A DNA stretch of 64,000 nucleotides from Heterocephalus glaber (GCF_000247695.1 NW_004624801.1:3349206-3413205); one strand, 5' to 3'. Shown: positions 32,149-44,461, counted from the stretch's first letter. Numbers and translations are program-made. Notes: generated by a model not told the origin, from the letters alone.

Positions 32149-32240
32149 GGTTCTCCCTCCCTATGATGAATGTAAACAATATGTACCCTAAACATGTACT
32201 AAAAAAAAATAATAAAATGCAAACAAATTTAAAAAAAAAA
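32149..32240 (+). mobile_element. Severely 5'-truncated L1-like 3' end
   Basis: Only 92 bp, ending ATGTACTAAAAAAAAATAAT plus A tail. Perfect 16-bp TSD AAGAGTCTCAGCTTAA at 32133-32148 and 32241-32256. Confidence 0.85.
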
Positions 32241-32458
32241 AAGAGTCTCAGCTTAACGTGGGCCACACCTTTCCTTTACAGGCTGGAAGCTGTGGCTTTT
32301 GTCACCAAAGGTAGGTAAGGCACTTTATGGAACACTCGCCAGCCTTTACCTGTAAAGATAAGAAGGCCTGTGAAGGTTGAAGACCTGAAGACTAAACTGT
32401 ACACAGGGCAGAGGGCAGCTGAGTTATAGGGGAGAGAAGTCTAGGTCCTTTGTTTTAC

Positions 32459-32562
32459 CTTTTTAAAAATTAAAAAAATTTTTTTTGGTACCAGGGATCG
32501 ACCTCGGGACCTTGCGCTTTCGAGGCAGGTGGCGGAACCACTGAGCTAAATCCCCGGCCCCT
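32459..32562 (-). mobile_element. ID SINE
   Basis: Inverted ID, GGTACCAGGGATCGACCTCG ... GAGCTAAATCCCCGGCCC. TSD CTAGGTCCTTTG / CTAGGTGCTTTG at 32441 and 32563. Confidence 0.94.
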
Positions 32563-32574
32563 CTAGGTGCTTTG

Positions 32575-33011
32575 ATACATGTTGTCACATATTCTGGGAG
32601 GAATTTCCCTGGGGACTGTTGAGATTTTAGCTGACTTCAATACTACTCTGGATCTTTTAGCTCCTTCATGCGTACTGCCATAAAGCTCTCCTAATTAGGA
32701 AAGGTGTTTGCAAAAGGGTCAAGATGCCCAGTCTTCAAATATTCTGAGCCTAACAGCCACTATTACCCCCCACCAAAAGCTCAGGATGGGAACATGAAAT
32801 TTCACCATTATGACTCTGTTACCATTTACGTATCTGTGTCAAATATCTCCTTAAAATACCTGGGCATGGTGGGATCTTTTCCGAGCTGGATGGAAAAATG
32901 AAATTAAGGTCATGAATTGGAGCTAGGGCTTAATTCCCACTCCAGGGCTTCATTCACTAAAATAGCAATGCACTACCAGAAGTGTGAGAGCATCATGTAA
33001 AAAATACCTAA
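32575..33011. other. Intronic, no gene recognised
   Basis: AT-moderate, unique-looking. Confidence 0.3.
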
Positions 33012-33180
33012 CGTAGCTGAGCACGGTGATACAAGCCTGTCATCTCAGCATTCTTGGGAGTCTGAGGCAGCCTGGGGAACTTAGCAACTTAGTGAGACTC
33101 TATCTCAAAAATGAATCAATACAAGGTAGGGAGCTAGGGATATGAATCAGTGGGAGACCTTGTGTCCCATTACCACACAA
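33012..33180 (+). mobile_element. B1-dID SINE
   Basis: TAGCTGAGCACGGTGATACA (B1 start), AGTGAGACTCTATCTCAAAA, then GGGAGCTAGGGATATGAATC (ID-like part). Followed by a short CA run. Confidence 0.8.
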
Positions 33181-33320
33181 ACACACACACCACATCCTAA
33201 CACGTAATTTACGTGCATGATGCGTATGTATGAAAGTGCAGTTTTCATAGATCAAATACATGTGTCAATCTACGTATTAGTAGGTTTTAGTTTTCCTGTT
33301 TGATTTTTTAAAAAAATCAA

Positions 33321-33665
33321 CATACGGTTAGCCCGCTGTATCTGTAGATTTTCATATCCGTGAACCTAACTAACCTCAGATCAAGAATACTTGGAAAAAA
33401 ACCCCTGCATTTGTACTGAACATGAACAGAGTTTTCATCCCTGTTATTACTGCTTAAACAATACAATGCAACATCTATTTACCTAGCATTTACAGTGTAC
33501 TGGGTATTATGAGTAATCTGATGTGATTTAAAGTATACAGGAGGATATGTACAGGTTATATGCAAATTTCACATTGTTTTAGGTAAGGGATTTGAGCAGC
33601 AATGGATGTTGGTATCCTGGGAATAGGGCAGCCCTGGAACAAGTCCCTACGGATACCACAACCAG
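33321..33665 (+). mobile_element. Tigger-type DNA transposon, second copy
   Basis: Same order of segments as 30979-31311: GAACATGAACAGAGTTTTC, ATTTAAAGTATACAGGAGG, ATATGCAAATTTCACATTG and CCCTACGGATACCAC. Confidence 0.83.
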
Positions 33666-33683
33666 TGGATTTAGGGGAGATGC

Positions 33684-33845
33684 TAGGGTTTAAACCCAGG
33701 GTCTTGTCTATGCTAGGCAAGCACTGAACCACTGAACTACACTGACAGTATTCAGGATCCCCCACCCCCACTTTTTAGAAAGTCTTGCTAAGTTGCCCAG
33801 GCTGGCCTCAAACTTGCAATCTTGTTATCTCAGCTTCCTAAGTAG
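33684..33845 (-). mobile_element. B1-dID SINE
   Basis: GCTAGGGTTTAAACCCAGGG ... GAACCACTGAACTACACTG (ID side), then TTGCCCAGGCTGGCCTCAAAC (B1 side), inverted. Confidence 0.82.
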
Positions 33846-33867
33846 CTTCGCTTGTTTGTTTGTATTT

Positions 33868-34017
33868 TTTGTTTTCTTATTTTGAGAGTCTGTTAATGTA
33901 GTTCAGGCTAGCCTTGAACTCACTATGTCATCCAGGCTGGCCTTGAGCTCACAGTGATGCTCCAGCCTCAGCCTCTGGAGTGCTAGGATTACAGGCATGT
34001 CCCACCAAGTCTAGCCC
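33868..34017 (-). mobile_element. B1 SINE
   Basis: Inverted, with tandem CAGGCTAGCCTTGAACTCAC / CAGGCTGGCCTTGAGCTCAC and GATTACAGGCATGTCCCACC. Confidence 0.9.
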
Positions 34018-34108
34018 CAGTTGATTTCAATCTGAGGTCTTTGATAAGCCATTATAAATTTGTATAGTTAAGAGACCACATTGAAAGATTAATGTCTACT
34101 ACATAGGA

Positions 34109-34193
34109 TTTTTTTTTTGGTACCAGGGATCGAACTCGGGACCTTGCACTTGCACAGCAGGCGGTGAAACCACTGAGTTAAAACCCCAGCCCC
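34109..34193 (-). mobile_element. ID SINE ('CAGCAGGC' subfamily)
   Basis: Inverted, GGTACCAGGGATCGAACTCG ... GAGTTAAAACCCCAGCCC. Confidence 0.93.
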
Positions 34194-35688
34194 CCAGTTG
34201 ATTTGTGTACCCGGAGGATACCAAAATGCAGCTCGCACTGTGTCACAGATATTATCCAGCCCAGTGGCCTCCATGAAGCTGGGGGGCAAGGAAAGGTGAC
34301 TTGCTGAAGGTCAGGTTGTGAGGGACCCCAGTGGCACTGGCTCCCAAGTCTCACCCCCCCCCCCGCCCCCGGTCTGAGGCTCTTCCCCCACATAACACTG
34401 CATCGGCTCACTGTCAGGTGCCAGGCCAGACCTTCTTGCATCTGTCAACTTCCTGCTCAAAATAAGAGCCAGGAAATGGGAGAAGGACCGTCGTCCTACA
34501 AGGCAGGGAGAAAGTCACAATGTACTAATCCCAGAGCTGCAGAGTCTTCATGATTCCCGAGAGAGGGTAGCCTTGGGGCACCCATAACTATGACAAGGTT
34601 TCCTCAGATAAGTATGTTTAGCAACTTCCTCATCTGAAAATTTACCCCATGGAACTGTGTTAAAGGAGAAAAAAGTCCCATACACAGCTATTCACTGAAG
34701 CCTTATTCATAGCAGCACGAGATGGGAAAGAACCTGGTGTTCAGCAGTAAGGGGTGGGTAAGAAAGCAAGGGGTCATGAACTTGATAGATTGTCATCCAG
34801 CCACAAAAGCAGGGACCCTGCTGTACCATGGGAACTGTTCACCACACGGCTTTCAGTGGAAGGAGGAAAAAAGGCAGCACACACACACACACACACACAC
34901 AGACACACACTCACACGGAGCAGTTACAACGCTACTACTGCACATTCACGAATCAAGACTAGAACACACACAGAGAAATTAGAGTCATGTTAGGCTCGAG
35001 AGAAAAATTGGGTTTTTGAAAAAAAGTTCCCTTTAATGTGGTAAGGCAATTTTAATAACAATAATAAGAATCCCAAGGCATCAAAGGCTTAAGGAAAAGA
35101 CTTTATTTTCAAAACCAGCTTAAAACTTTCTAGTTCTCAGGGCTCAGCTGTTACAACCCAGAATAAGGAGTGAGCGAGGCTGAGAAGAAGTCCCCATGCC
35201 CACTCATGCATATTCATAGTCTCCCTCTCTCTCATCCAAAGTCTCTCACCGACATCTGCCCTCTTTCTCCTCCTCACCCCCATGATGGATATGTGTACTA
35301 GAGCCTTGTTATATTCTTGGAGGTCTGAGAGGAAAAACAAGGTGACTAAGACCTTCTCCCCTACAAAAGAGAACTCGCTCCCCAACAGCTGCTTCCTGGT
35401 TCTTGAGGCTCCTCAGCCAAGCAGGGGATGAGTGCTAATGAACACTCCCACCCCACCGGAGACTGGCGTCTGTCCAGTGACACTCAAGCTCCGAGCTGGA
35501 GGCCAGCCTCCCACACGACAGTGGGATCCCGGTCAGGTCAGAGATATCCTGGGCAGGTGAAGGCTGGGCTTCTGCCACGCCCACGACCCCAGCTCAGCCA
35601 CTGGTCACTGAAAGCTAGCAGAGAACACAAGAAGGGGTGGAGGTCACTCAAGGGCAAGCAGCACCCCGCGCCCTGGTGACTGCCCACA
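34194..35688. other. Intronic, no gene recognised
   Basis: Contains the CA microsatellite and a C-rich patch (34357-34371). Otherwise unique-looking. Confidence 0.3.
34881..34918. repeat. (CA)n microsatellite
   Basis: CA repeat with a few G interruptions. Confidence 0.95.
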
Positions 35689-35805
35689 CGCTTTCCTGAG
35701 TGCCAGGTGCTGTGCTGGAGACATCAGAGATGCACCTCACAATCACATAAGAAGGGACACAATCATCTCCATTTTGCAGACAGCGAAATGGAGGCTCGGA
35801 TGGGG
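35689..35805 (+). mobile_element. MIR SINE fragment
   Basis: GTGCCAGGTGCTGTGCTGG ... CATCTCCATTTTGCAGACAG ... AATGGAGGCTCGG is the MIR core order. Confidence 0.65.
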
Positions 35806-35834
35806 ACCCTAGCTCCCTCTAACACTCTAAGTGA

Positions 35835-35985
35835 TGATTTGGTTTGAAAGAGTCTCCCTGTGTGGTCCAGGTTGTCCTTGAACTCACCATGTACCCCAGG
35901 CTGGCCTCGAACTCACGGCAGTTTTCCGGCTTCAGCCTTCTAAGTGCTGGGATTACAGGAGTGCACCACCACACCTGGCCCTCTC
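35835..35985 (-). mobile_element. B1 SINE
   Basis: Inverted with duplicated CAGGTTGTCCTTGAACTCACC / CAGGCTGGCCTCGAACTCACG; GATTACAGGAGTGCACCACC. Confidence 0.9.
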
Positions 35986-36754
35986 GCAGCTGCTGAATGG
36001 TGCTATGAGCCCGCTTCTGGCAGGCCTTGGAGCGCATGGTTTTCTGCAGGAAGTAAAGCTCTGTGGCCCATGCAGGTGTCCACGGCGGAGAATGTGTGCA
36101 TGGAAGGAGGGGGTTGGAGGGCTCAGAGACACTGTTTATCAAAGATCCTAGAAAGCAAGACTCGCTTTATGACTTCCTCCAGTAGAGGTGTGCCTCAGGG
36201 ATGGCTACATTTAAAGCCTCCTCAGATGGGACCCTCCAGATATTCTGACTCCCAGGGAGGAGAAAGGTAGGTAGTGAGTATAGCCGAGCTGATCAGCAGA
36301 AGCCAGGACTCACTTTCCCAGTGTACTCAGGGATGGGCTTGTCACAGGGGCCTGCTGTGAAGGTTTCTCCTGTCTGCCCTGCTCTATCTTCATTCTGTGG
36401 TCTTTGGTAGTCGCAGCTCCCACGAAGGAAGCCATCTACCTTGGCTCTGACAACCTCCAAACTGGTGTTTACCACCTGCCCTGCCGGCCAATCAATCCAG
36501 GCCACCCCCAGCCCAGACACACTAGGGCACACTCAGGTTTCCTAGAGACAAACAGCCTCTGCTTTGGTGGCCCTTTCCTGGAAGAGAAAGTGAATGGGGC
36601 CCCAGATGTCACATGTTTAGGGGGTAGCAGGGGGCAAATTAGTCAGAGCAGACTCCTAGGTGAACTGCTCAAGGAAGAAAGCAATAGTCCAGGCAGGAAT
36701 TTCTCCACAACATTCGATGGCTCCTCTGTGGGAGATTATATGCTTCACACCTAC
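35986..36754. other. Intronic, no gene recognised
   Basis: Unique-looking. Open stretches unsupported. Confidence 0.3.
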
Positions 36755-36984
36755 ACTGTCCAAATGGGTGGCCACAGCTTCATGTGGCTCCTGAACTGTT
36801 GAAATGTGGCTGGGTCAAACTGTGAGGTGCTAATATACAATATACACCAAACTTCAAAGAGCAGTATGTTGCCACTGTAAATTGTCTCAGTATTTTACAT
36901 TGATTACATGTTAATATTAGATTTTGAATCTATCAATTTAAGTAAAATGTTCATTCCACCAGTTTCTTTTTACTTTTTAAAAAG
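36755..36984. mobile_element. Possible hAT/MER-type remnant
   Basis: CACTGTCCAAATGGGTGGCCACAG ... CATGTGGCTCC ... GAAATGTGGCTGGG recalls a common mammalian hAT-derived repeat. Strongly decayed. Confidence 0.35.
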
Positions 36985-37090
36985 CCTGTTAAGATAAATG
37001 TGGTGGTATATGACTATAATCCCAGCGTTTAGGAGGCTGAGTTCCAGGCCAGCCTGGGCTACATAGTGAGACCCTGTTTCAAAAATAAAC
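36985..37090 (+). mobile_element. B1 SINE
   Basis: GTGGTGGTATATGACTATAATC, CCAGGCCAGCCTGGGCTACA, GTGAGACCCTGTTTC plus A-rich tail. Confidence 0.9.
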
Positions 37091-37905
37091 TTAAAATGTA
37101 GCAATAAAAATTACGTGTAATGTTCACTTTAGACAGTTCTGTCCTTATTATGAAAGCAGTACTTTCCATTGTAGATGGATAAAGCCAGCTATTGTTCATA
37201 TTTGAGTGAAAGTATTCACATGTTAATAAATTATGCAACATTGTTTCAAATTAAGTCCGAATACTCTATAAACTTTACATCCAGTGAGTCTCTGATAAAT
37301 GCTAAATTGTTTCAGTTCTTGGTTAAAACTCTATAACTATCCTTTCAGCTAACTATCCCCGCCCCCTTACTATTTCCTGAGGATTCCTGAGTAAATCACT
37401 GTTTCTTATTGTTATCTTATTCTTCAAAAGGCTTTGCCAAATTCCAGCCCAAAGATGCTGTCAACATGGTTACGTTCCTTCATTGAACTGAACATAACAA
37501 AAACATAAGCCTTTCCGCCAAACTTGTAATTTGCATTTGTTTCATTATTAATGAGGGTGAACATTTTTCTACAATGTGATTTTTGTCATCTGTTCTTTCT
37601 CTTGCGAATTATTTGGTCAAGCTTTTTATTTATTATAAGATGGACACCTCATCTTTTCCTATGGATTTGTATCACTTCTTTATATAACCGACTAAAATTT
37701 TTGACTGTCACATTTTGCAAATATGTTTTCAAATTTATCATATGTCTGTTTACATTATGGTGATTTTGTTGTCTTCTTTTCCATGGAGTGCTTACTTTTT
37801 ATGTGGCTAAATCTGCCTTATGGTTTTTCTGGCTTTAATGATTTTTCCTAGCCCTGTTGTTTCCCAAGTCTACAAGGTCATGTACTAATTTAAAACCACT
37901 CTTTA

Positions 37906-37906
37906 A

Positions 37907-37947
<41 letters not shown>
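37906..37947. repeat. (CA)n microsatellite
   Basis: About twenty CA units inside the L1 fragment. Confidence 0.96.
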
Positions 37948-37950
<3 letters not shown>

Positions 37951-38574
37951 AATACCTCAGCAGAAAATACCCCAAATTAGAGATGTCTGTGATTTATAAA
38001 ACTGTGACTCACTTAAAATGGAACATAAAAATTACCATGTAATATTGAAGTAATTTTAGCTACTGATCTCTTATGAAATCAATTTTGTTTTAAAATGTAA
38101 ACAAAGCAACAAATGCTGCTTCCTTTAACATACAGGAAATTCTTTGATACCATCCAGCCATGGGCCTATTTCAAGACTTGCTCTTCTGTTTATTGGTCTC
38201 TGTTTATTTCTAAACCAGGCTAGAAAGTTGCTATGCATATTTTGACCATCTGGTAGGGTAATATCTCAACCTTAACTTTTTGCCCTAAAACTGTCTTGGC
38301 TTTCCTAATATATTTAGTTTTCCAGATAGACTTTAGAGATATTTTATGCTCCAAAAAGATATCCTGACTGAATTATATTAGAATTAAAAGAGGAATAAAT
38401 AAATTCCTTTGGGGAAAACTGAGTTCATCACAACATTAAGTCTTCAGACCCATTTAGTGAGTCTTGTCATGTTTATGCTGGTTCCTTCAGGGTCTCTCAT
38501 TGTTAGGAACAGGTTTTGCACCTTTACTCTTTTACACACTTGTATTTTCTGACTGGTAATAAAGAGTATATGAG

Positions 38575-38657
38575 GGCTGGGGATTTAGCTCAGTGGTGGT
38601 GCCGCCTGCCTCACAAGTGCAAGGTCCTGAGTTCGACCCCAGGTACCAAAAAAAAAA
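38575..38657 (+). mobile_element. ID SINE
   Basis: GGCTGGGGATTTAGCTCAGTGG, CCGCCTGCCTCACAAGTGC, GAGTTCGACCCCAGGTACC. TSD AAAGAGTATATGAG / AAAGCATATGAG at 38561-38574 and 38658-38669. Confidence 0.96.
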
Positions 38658-38735
38658 AAAGCATATGAGAAAGATGGGTTTTTTTCTAATATATATAACT
38701 ATCAGCCCATTAAACTTCTACTGCCTTCCACACTA

Positions 38736-39196
38736 ATCAACTTATGATTGAGTCTTTGGGGGTTTGCAAATAAACAAACAAGCTCACGATCACCAACTAC
38801 TGATGTCTCCTCCATTTTTTATTCCTACATACTTACTTTTGCTACAATTGTCAATATAATGTTGAATGCCACAACTCACAGGAAACACCTCGAAAAAGCT
38901 TACTTCATAAACCCGGGGGCGGAGGCCAACCAGGCACCTGGGTTTACTCACTACCTACCATGCTTATATGCCACACATGTTTTCTTTTGTATATTAATAA
39001 ACTTTTGGTTATTATATATTTATATTTGTTATTATATATTATATATGTTCCTGGCATTTACAGTGATATTCTAGATCTCAGTCATTGTATAAAAAAGAAT
39101 GTAAAATATCTCAGTCCTTTTAAATGATTACATGAAAATGACAGTATTTTGGATGTGCTGGGTTAAATTTTTAAAACGTGTCTTTCTTTAGTTTTT
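38736..39196. other. AT-rich intronic DNA
   Basis: TA-rich stretch at about 38990-39055. The 108-codon open stretch shows no domain. Confidence 0.3.
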
Positions 39197-39210
39197 AAAA
39201 TGTGGCTACT

Positions 39211-39234
39211 TCCCCGGTACCAAAAAAAAAAAAA
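39211..39234 (+). mobile_element. Ultra-truncated ID: last 11 nt plus A tail
   Basis: TCCCCGGTACC and a run of A. Perfect 14-bp TSD AAAATGTGGCTACT at 39197-39210 and 39235-39248. Confidence 0.9.
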
Positions 39235-39248
39235 AAAATGTGGCTACT

Positions 39249-39829
39249 AAAAACTCTTAAAATTGCACATTTGAGTATATATATTTGAGCTATACCCCCA
39301 GATCCTACCGTCCTAAGCCTGCTGACAGTTACCATCCTAGAGCTACTGCCATTAATTATCATGCTCTCCCCTGGATTCATACAGATATTCTCCATCATCT
39401 TGAGGAATTTGAAGATTTTACAGTTCTATATAGAGGGGGACATACTACCACTTGGGTAACATAGCCTGTAGTTGCTAGGAAGTACAGAAGAGGGAATCCA
39501 GTAGGAGAGTAAATAAACTAGATTAGATTTGTAGTGAGGAGAGCTCGGGTATGCCCATCTCCTAACTGAGTCCTGACAGACAGGGCTGTGGTGTGAAGGA
39601 TCCCACTGCAGGAATGTTTCACAGATGCTGCTCACAGGTGCTGCTCTGCTGCTCGGCCTCAGGGAAATAGTCTTCACCAACCTCCAAGTACCTCTGAGCT
39701 GTAAGTCACGGAGGAAGTAAGAGAAAGAACTAAGAGACACTGAACTTCTACCCACACTAAGCATTGTTGGATGCTTGATTTTGATTAAACCGCTTTTCTG
39801 TTGTAACACACCATCCTAAGCATTTGAAA
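39249..39829. other. Intronic, no gene recognised
   Basis: Unique-looking. Confidence 0.3.
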
Positions 39830-40010
39830 GGCTTTATCTCTCTTATCTCTCAGCAATCCCAAGGATATTATCATCTGTTCCACTCTGCAGATAAGAGAGT
39901 GAAGTTTAGAGAGTTAAATCATTCATCCAAGTCACGTAGTTGGTCAGGATGGAGCTGAAAGAACAATCCAGACTTGCCAGATTCTGAATTCAGATTTTTC
40001 CACTGTGGTG
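39830..40010 (+). mobile_element. MIR SINE
   Basis: CTTATCTCTCAGCAATCCC, TCCACTCTGCAGATAAGAGAG, GAGAGTTAAATCATTCATCC, TGGTCAGGATGGAGC: MIR landmarks in order. Confidence 0.75.
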
Positions 40011-41203
40011 TAAGGAATACTGGAGGTGAGGTGAGGGATCATAAGCATCATTAGGAACTGCCTTGGAGATTTAATGACAGATACGGCTACATGAATGCCC
40101 ACAGGAGGTACACGCAATTTCTAGTTAAAATCCCCTAATCTAGGCACCCCATTCCCCACCATTCCAGGGCAAGTACAGTTTAATCCTGGGAAGCATGGCC
40201 CTCCAGGGGAAGCCCTTGGCTTGTGGGCTGGGAATTGGCTCATTCGTTCTTTGCCCCTGCATCTGCCTCCATTTTCACCCCAATACCATCTGCCTTGAAC
40301 TAGAGGAAGTGAGAAGGAGGGCGAAGGAGAAAGCTTCCCTCACCCACCACCTAGAATGTGAACAACTCAGAAAAGGAATGGAAAGGAGCCAAGGCCTGGG
40401 AGTGACCGGAAAGGAGAACCAACCAAGAAGCCCAGAAGTCGAAGAGTCAGTGACTCAGGGACATCCGGCAACTTTGGTTATTTACAGGGCCCTTCCTGGA
40501 AACGCGTGTTTCCCGGAGTCTCACCCAGAGCAAACCACCATCACAGAGGGCAGGAAGGGTGGCTGGGAGCCGAGTATCCCCTGAGGACAGCTCTCCCTCA
40601 CTAGGAGTGTCCTACAGCTCGACTCCTCCCTCCTGCTGCCTTGGCTCAGAAGGAAGCAAGCACACTTGAAATCAGATCTGTGGGGCCTTGTTCGGTTTCA
40701 CTTTGCCAAGGAGTAGGGAGCACAGGGACACCTGGTGGGGGGCGGGGGGTGTCTCTGGAAAGAGCCTCACAGTGGCAGATCTGGCTCCCTCCACAGCAGG
40801 GTGGCAGATCTTCCACCCAGATCATTCTAGAGCTTGGGTATCAAGAGCCACACTTTCTGGATCACAAGCTGGTATGAACCAACGGGCAAGTTACTTATGC
40901 CTCGGATTCCTCTTTGACTTTCAAAGCCATCGATAACATTTGGTGCCTCCCGGTCACTGTGAGGATCAAATAAGCCAACACGTGTAAAGGACTTGCAGGG
41001 TGACCACTGTTAGATGTGCTCCCTGAGGGCGATGCTGTGACATGCTGTCTCTCTCAAACCCTGGGGTCCCCCAGATTATGTGTTGTAGGGAGAAAGGTTC
41101 TTCAAGCCTCTGAAGCCCAGGTATAGATTCTGCCCTCTCTCTCTCTGCAGTCCCTTTGGCCATAAGGTCAGGCAGCCCTAGGCTCGGCTGCCTTTTTTTT
41201 CTT
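40011..41203. other. Intronic, no gene recognised; reversed MIR at about 40875-41000
   Basis: GGCAAGTTACTTATGCCTC ... CTGTGAGGATCAAATAAGCC is the MIR-like part. Otherwise unique-looking. Confidence 0.4.
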
Positions 41204-41325
41204 TTTTTTTTTAATTTTGAGAACTCACTAAGTTGCCCATGTTGGCCTCAAACTTGCAATCCTCCTGCCTCAGGCTCCCTAGTAGCTGGGATTATAGGCA
41301 TGGGCAACCACTCAGGCTGGGCTTT
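41204..41325 (-). mobile_element. B1 SINE
   Basis: Inverted, AAGTTGCCCATGTTGGCCTC, CCTCCTGCCTCAGGCTCCC, GGGATTATAGGCATGGGC. Confidence 0.88.
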
Positions 41326-42963
41326 TTTCCAGATCTCATTTCCCTCCATCCTTCGTCACCTTTTGTGGCACAGGATGGCAAACTCCTCAGGCAGGAGGAC
41401 CTAAGCTCCTTTAGTGAGCTTGAGGTGGGAAAGGGGAAACTCCCTTTATTCTCTAGGATATCGGATAACTCAGGAATGTGAGAGAGGGGGTGCTACCATT
41501 GGGAATAATGCACAAAACTTCAACGTGACCAACCATAGGAAAACGTCTTTGCACCTACCCACATTCTCCTGCGAGGTCCACATTCAGTACCACTGGCTCC
41601 TAGGTTCCCTCTGGCCCCCCTAGGGCTTTGTCCTCCTCCACTATTTCATTCAGCCTTAAGCTCCATCTCAGGGGCCTCTCTGATCTTTGGGTCTAGGAGC
41701 AACATTCTAAGGAAAGGCAGAGGTCACAGTGAGTGGGGACCAGAGGAGGGAAGATTTCAGGACAGGAAGAAAGGAGGGGCAGGAAAGAAAAGCTAGAACA
41801 CTGAACCTGGCCTCATTGTCATTTTGGGGGGCTTAAAGCTGGGGTCTCCAGACCAGGTTCAGTTACTGCACACAGGGAGAACCCAGACAGGCAGGGAGCT
41901 GGCGGCTGCCCCAGGTGACCTCATCTGCTACCCTGATGGCCCAGGTAGAAGGTGGTGGCTGAAGAGGCTGTGGTTGAGCATCACAATGCCCAGGGGGGCG
42001 TTTTTGCCCTGGCACTATTGCTTTCCAGATGCTGTCAATCCTGGAAAGAAGGAAGGAGGGTAGAACACCAGGAGTGCATTCATAACACACCCCAAAATGC
42101 TCTCACCTGAGTCCCAAAAGGAAGACATTCCAGCTTGGGAGGTGGAGTAGAGACCACCAATTCCCCTGTTCCAGGCAAAGGAGGGCTGCTCTGGATGCCA
42201 GCACTGCCACCCTGGCACGTAGCCTGAACTCCAAGTCGGTGGTGGCAGAGGGAAACTCCAGTGTCCCTCAGCTGGAAGGAAGCCCAAAGTGCCTCAAGGA
42301 AGTGAGTTTTAAGCTGGGGCTTCAGGGGCACAGTGAATGGGAATGTGAGAAGCTAATGGCTTAAACTTCCTCCCTAGTACCCTACAAGCAAGAGAAGGTT
42401 GTGTTTAGCTGGAATTTGGTGTTTCTACCCAGAGGGCTGGCACGGGTGCAGCCTTCCCAGGGCCCCTCAGAAGGACAGTCCAGTGGACCACTTCCCGAAG
42501 TGTCCTGTGCACAAGACTTTGATTCTTGTCGCCAAGGTCGGAGAAAGCCTCCCTTGCCTAGCTCAGGTCAGGCCTCTGAGCTCCCAGAGATTGCCCAACC
42601 TCTCTCTCCACCCACAGGCCATATCTCTGGCATCAACCCAGATCCCTTGTTCCTTCAAGGGACAAGAGCCTCGGAGTCTATGGGACGGACATCTACAGGG
42701 CAGCCTGGAGTTGCTGCCCCACAGCACTCCTGACATTCTGGTTTGGGGTCCCTCTACCTGCTCCCCAGTCTAGACTAAATGGGTGTGAAATGGGGGAGAT
42801 AAAGGAAAAGAGAGGAAGAAAGGGAGAGACCAATACCAAACACCTGGCCTGCCGAGCTCAGCACAGCCTGTCCTGGTCATAGAAATCAATGAATCACTCC
42901 AAAGGTGGAGGGAACTAGAGCTCCTGGGCCAGAACTAAAAGGCTCTTCCTGAAAACTCTTGAC
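41326..42963. other. Intronic, no repeat or gene recognised
   Basis: 1.6 kb without SINEs. Several open stretches overlap on both strands and are not supported. Confidence 0.35.
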
Positions 42964-43072
42964 TTTTTTTTTTTTTTGGCAGGATTTCACTATGTAGCCC
43001 AGGCTGGCCTCTAACTTGCAATTCTCCTGCCTCAGCCTCCTGAGTCCTGGGATTACAAGTGTGGGTGACCAC
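42964..43072 (-). mobile_element. B1 SINE
   Basis: Inverted, TTCACTATGTAGCCCAGGC, CTCCTGCCTCAGCCTCCTG, GGGATTACAAGTGTGGGTG. Confidence 0.92.
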
Positions 43073-43899
43073 AAAAAGTGCCTGACTTGTAAAGAAGGGT
43101 CTAAGGTTCCCCTCGAAGATCAACATCTGCCCAACCACCCTCCTGCTTTATGCGTGAGACCCTGGTTTGATTGTGACTTCCTGATCCCCAAGCTGGGAGG
43201 CCCGAATATCAGTTCCAAGAGGCACAGGGCAGAAATAGGTTGGGCACACACATGAGATGGAGACATGCATCTGTCGGGGGAGTTCTAAGACAGAGATGGG
43301 TAGGGGAAAGAACAGAGGTTAAAAAAGAGAAAGGCAGAAGCCGCAGAATATGGAAGAAACGCTCAGAGCAGAGGCCTGAGCCACACGGCTGAACATAAGC
43401 AACGGGTGCATAATGAGCAGCGACCCATGAAATCCAAGAGATGCTGGAGGGGCCGAGACACCCAGAGTCCCCACCCCTGGGGGCAGGCTTGCTTTATCAC
43501 ACAGGCACCCCTCAGCCCCTTCAGGGATCACCAGGGGCCCTGAAGACCCCTTGGTACCCCCAAGGTTCCCGGTTGTGGGAAGGAGCAGCTGTCCTCAAGG
43601 AGCGGAAGAGCAAGGTCCAAGTTTGGGGGCAATAAACCGCACTAATCAGTCGGTCACAAGGCAGATCAAACCAGCAACGGATGAGAACGGAACAACACAG
43701 CTCCCCACACGTAGCCAGGCCCCAGCGCCCAGCAGGGAGGGCGCCTCCCGGGATCAGGGGACTCTCCACTATGGCCTCGGGGCCTCTGGGGCTGTCCAGA
43801 CTCTGCTCCAGCAGACCCCTATTTCAGAAACCCACAGCTCAGCTCCCCCTTCCTTTGTGCCCCGTTCTTTGTTCTCTTAAAATTCAGTCCATCCCGCTG
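43073..43899. other. Intronic, leading into the CpG island
   Basis: Unique-looking sequence with rising G+C toward 43.9 kb. No exon supported. Confidence 0.3.
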
Positions 43900-44461
43900 G
43901 TGGTCCCCTCCTCCAGCCCAGCCTCAGAAAGGGGGCGGGGGCTGCTTCGGAGTTCGCAGAAACCCAGACGGTGGCTTCGGTGCCTTGAAGCCGTACTGAG
44001 CGGGCCCACGGCAGGCCCCTCAGGGTTTACATCCCCCATCCGGGTAGGGGTGAGGCCCGTCTCCCTCGAGCACCCCAACCCCTCAATGGAGGGCAGAGGA
44101 CTTCTCAGCAAAGGGGACCCCCCCCCAAGGACTTCCCCCATTCAAATACACCGCTACCCGGGCAAAGAACCGAGCCTTGCCTGGAGGTGGGAGCCGGGCC
44201 GACTGTGAGCGGCGGGGCGGTGGAAGGGGAGAAGTTCCCAGGCGACGAGAAAACAGAAAGCGTTGTATTTCCCCTCCACTCTCCCAGGGAGAAAAAGAAA
44301 ACTTCCAAAGCCCAGGCCGCAGTATCTCCTCGGGCAAACACTAGGAACCTGGTTTGAGTTAGCGGAGAGCAACCCCCGCCACACAGTGTCTAACACACGC
44401 ACACACACACTTCAGTACTCTCCCAGGAAGCCGAACCAGGCTGAGCCCTCCAGGCCGGGAC

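Larger units (their letters stand above)
37440..38735 (-). mobile_element. Old L1M fragment in reverse, with CA repeat and nested ID
   Basis: AATTTGCATTTGTTTCATTA ... TTGCAAATATGTTTTC ... CTGTCTTGGCTTTCC ... ACATTAAGTCTTCAGACCC are in the order of a reversed L1 3' region followed by reversed ORF2 end. No usable reading frame remains. Confidence 0.7.
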
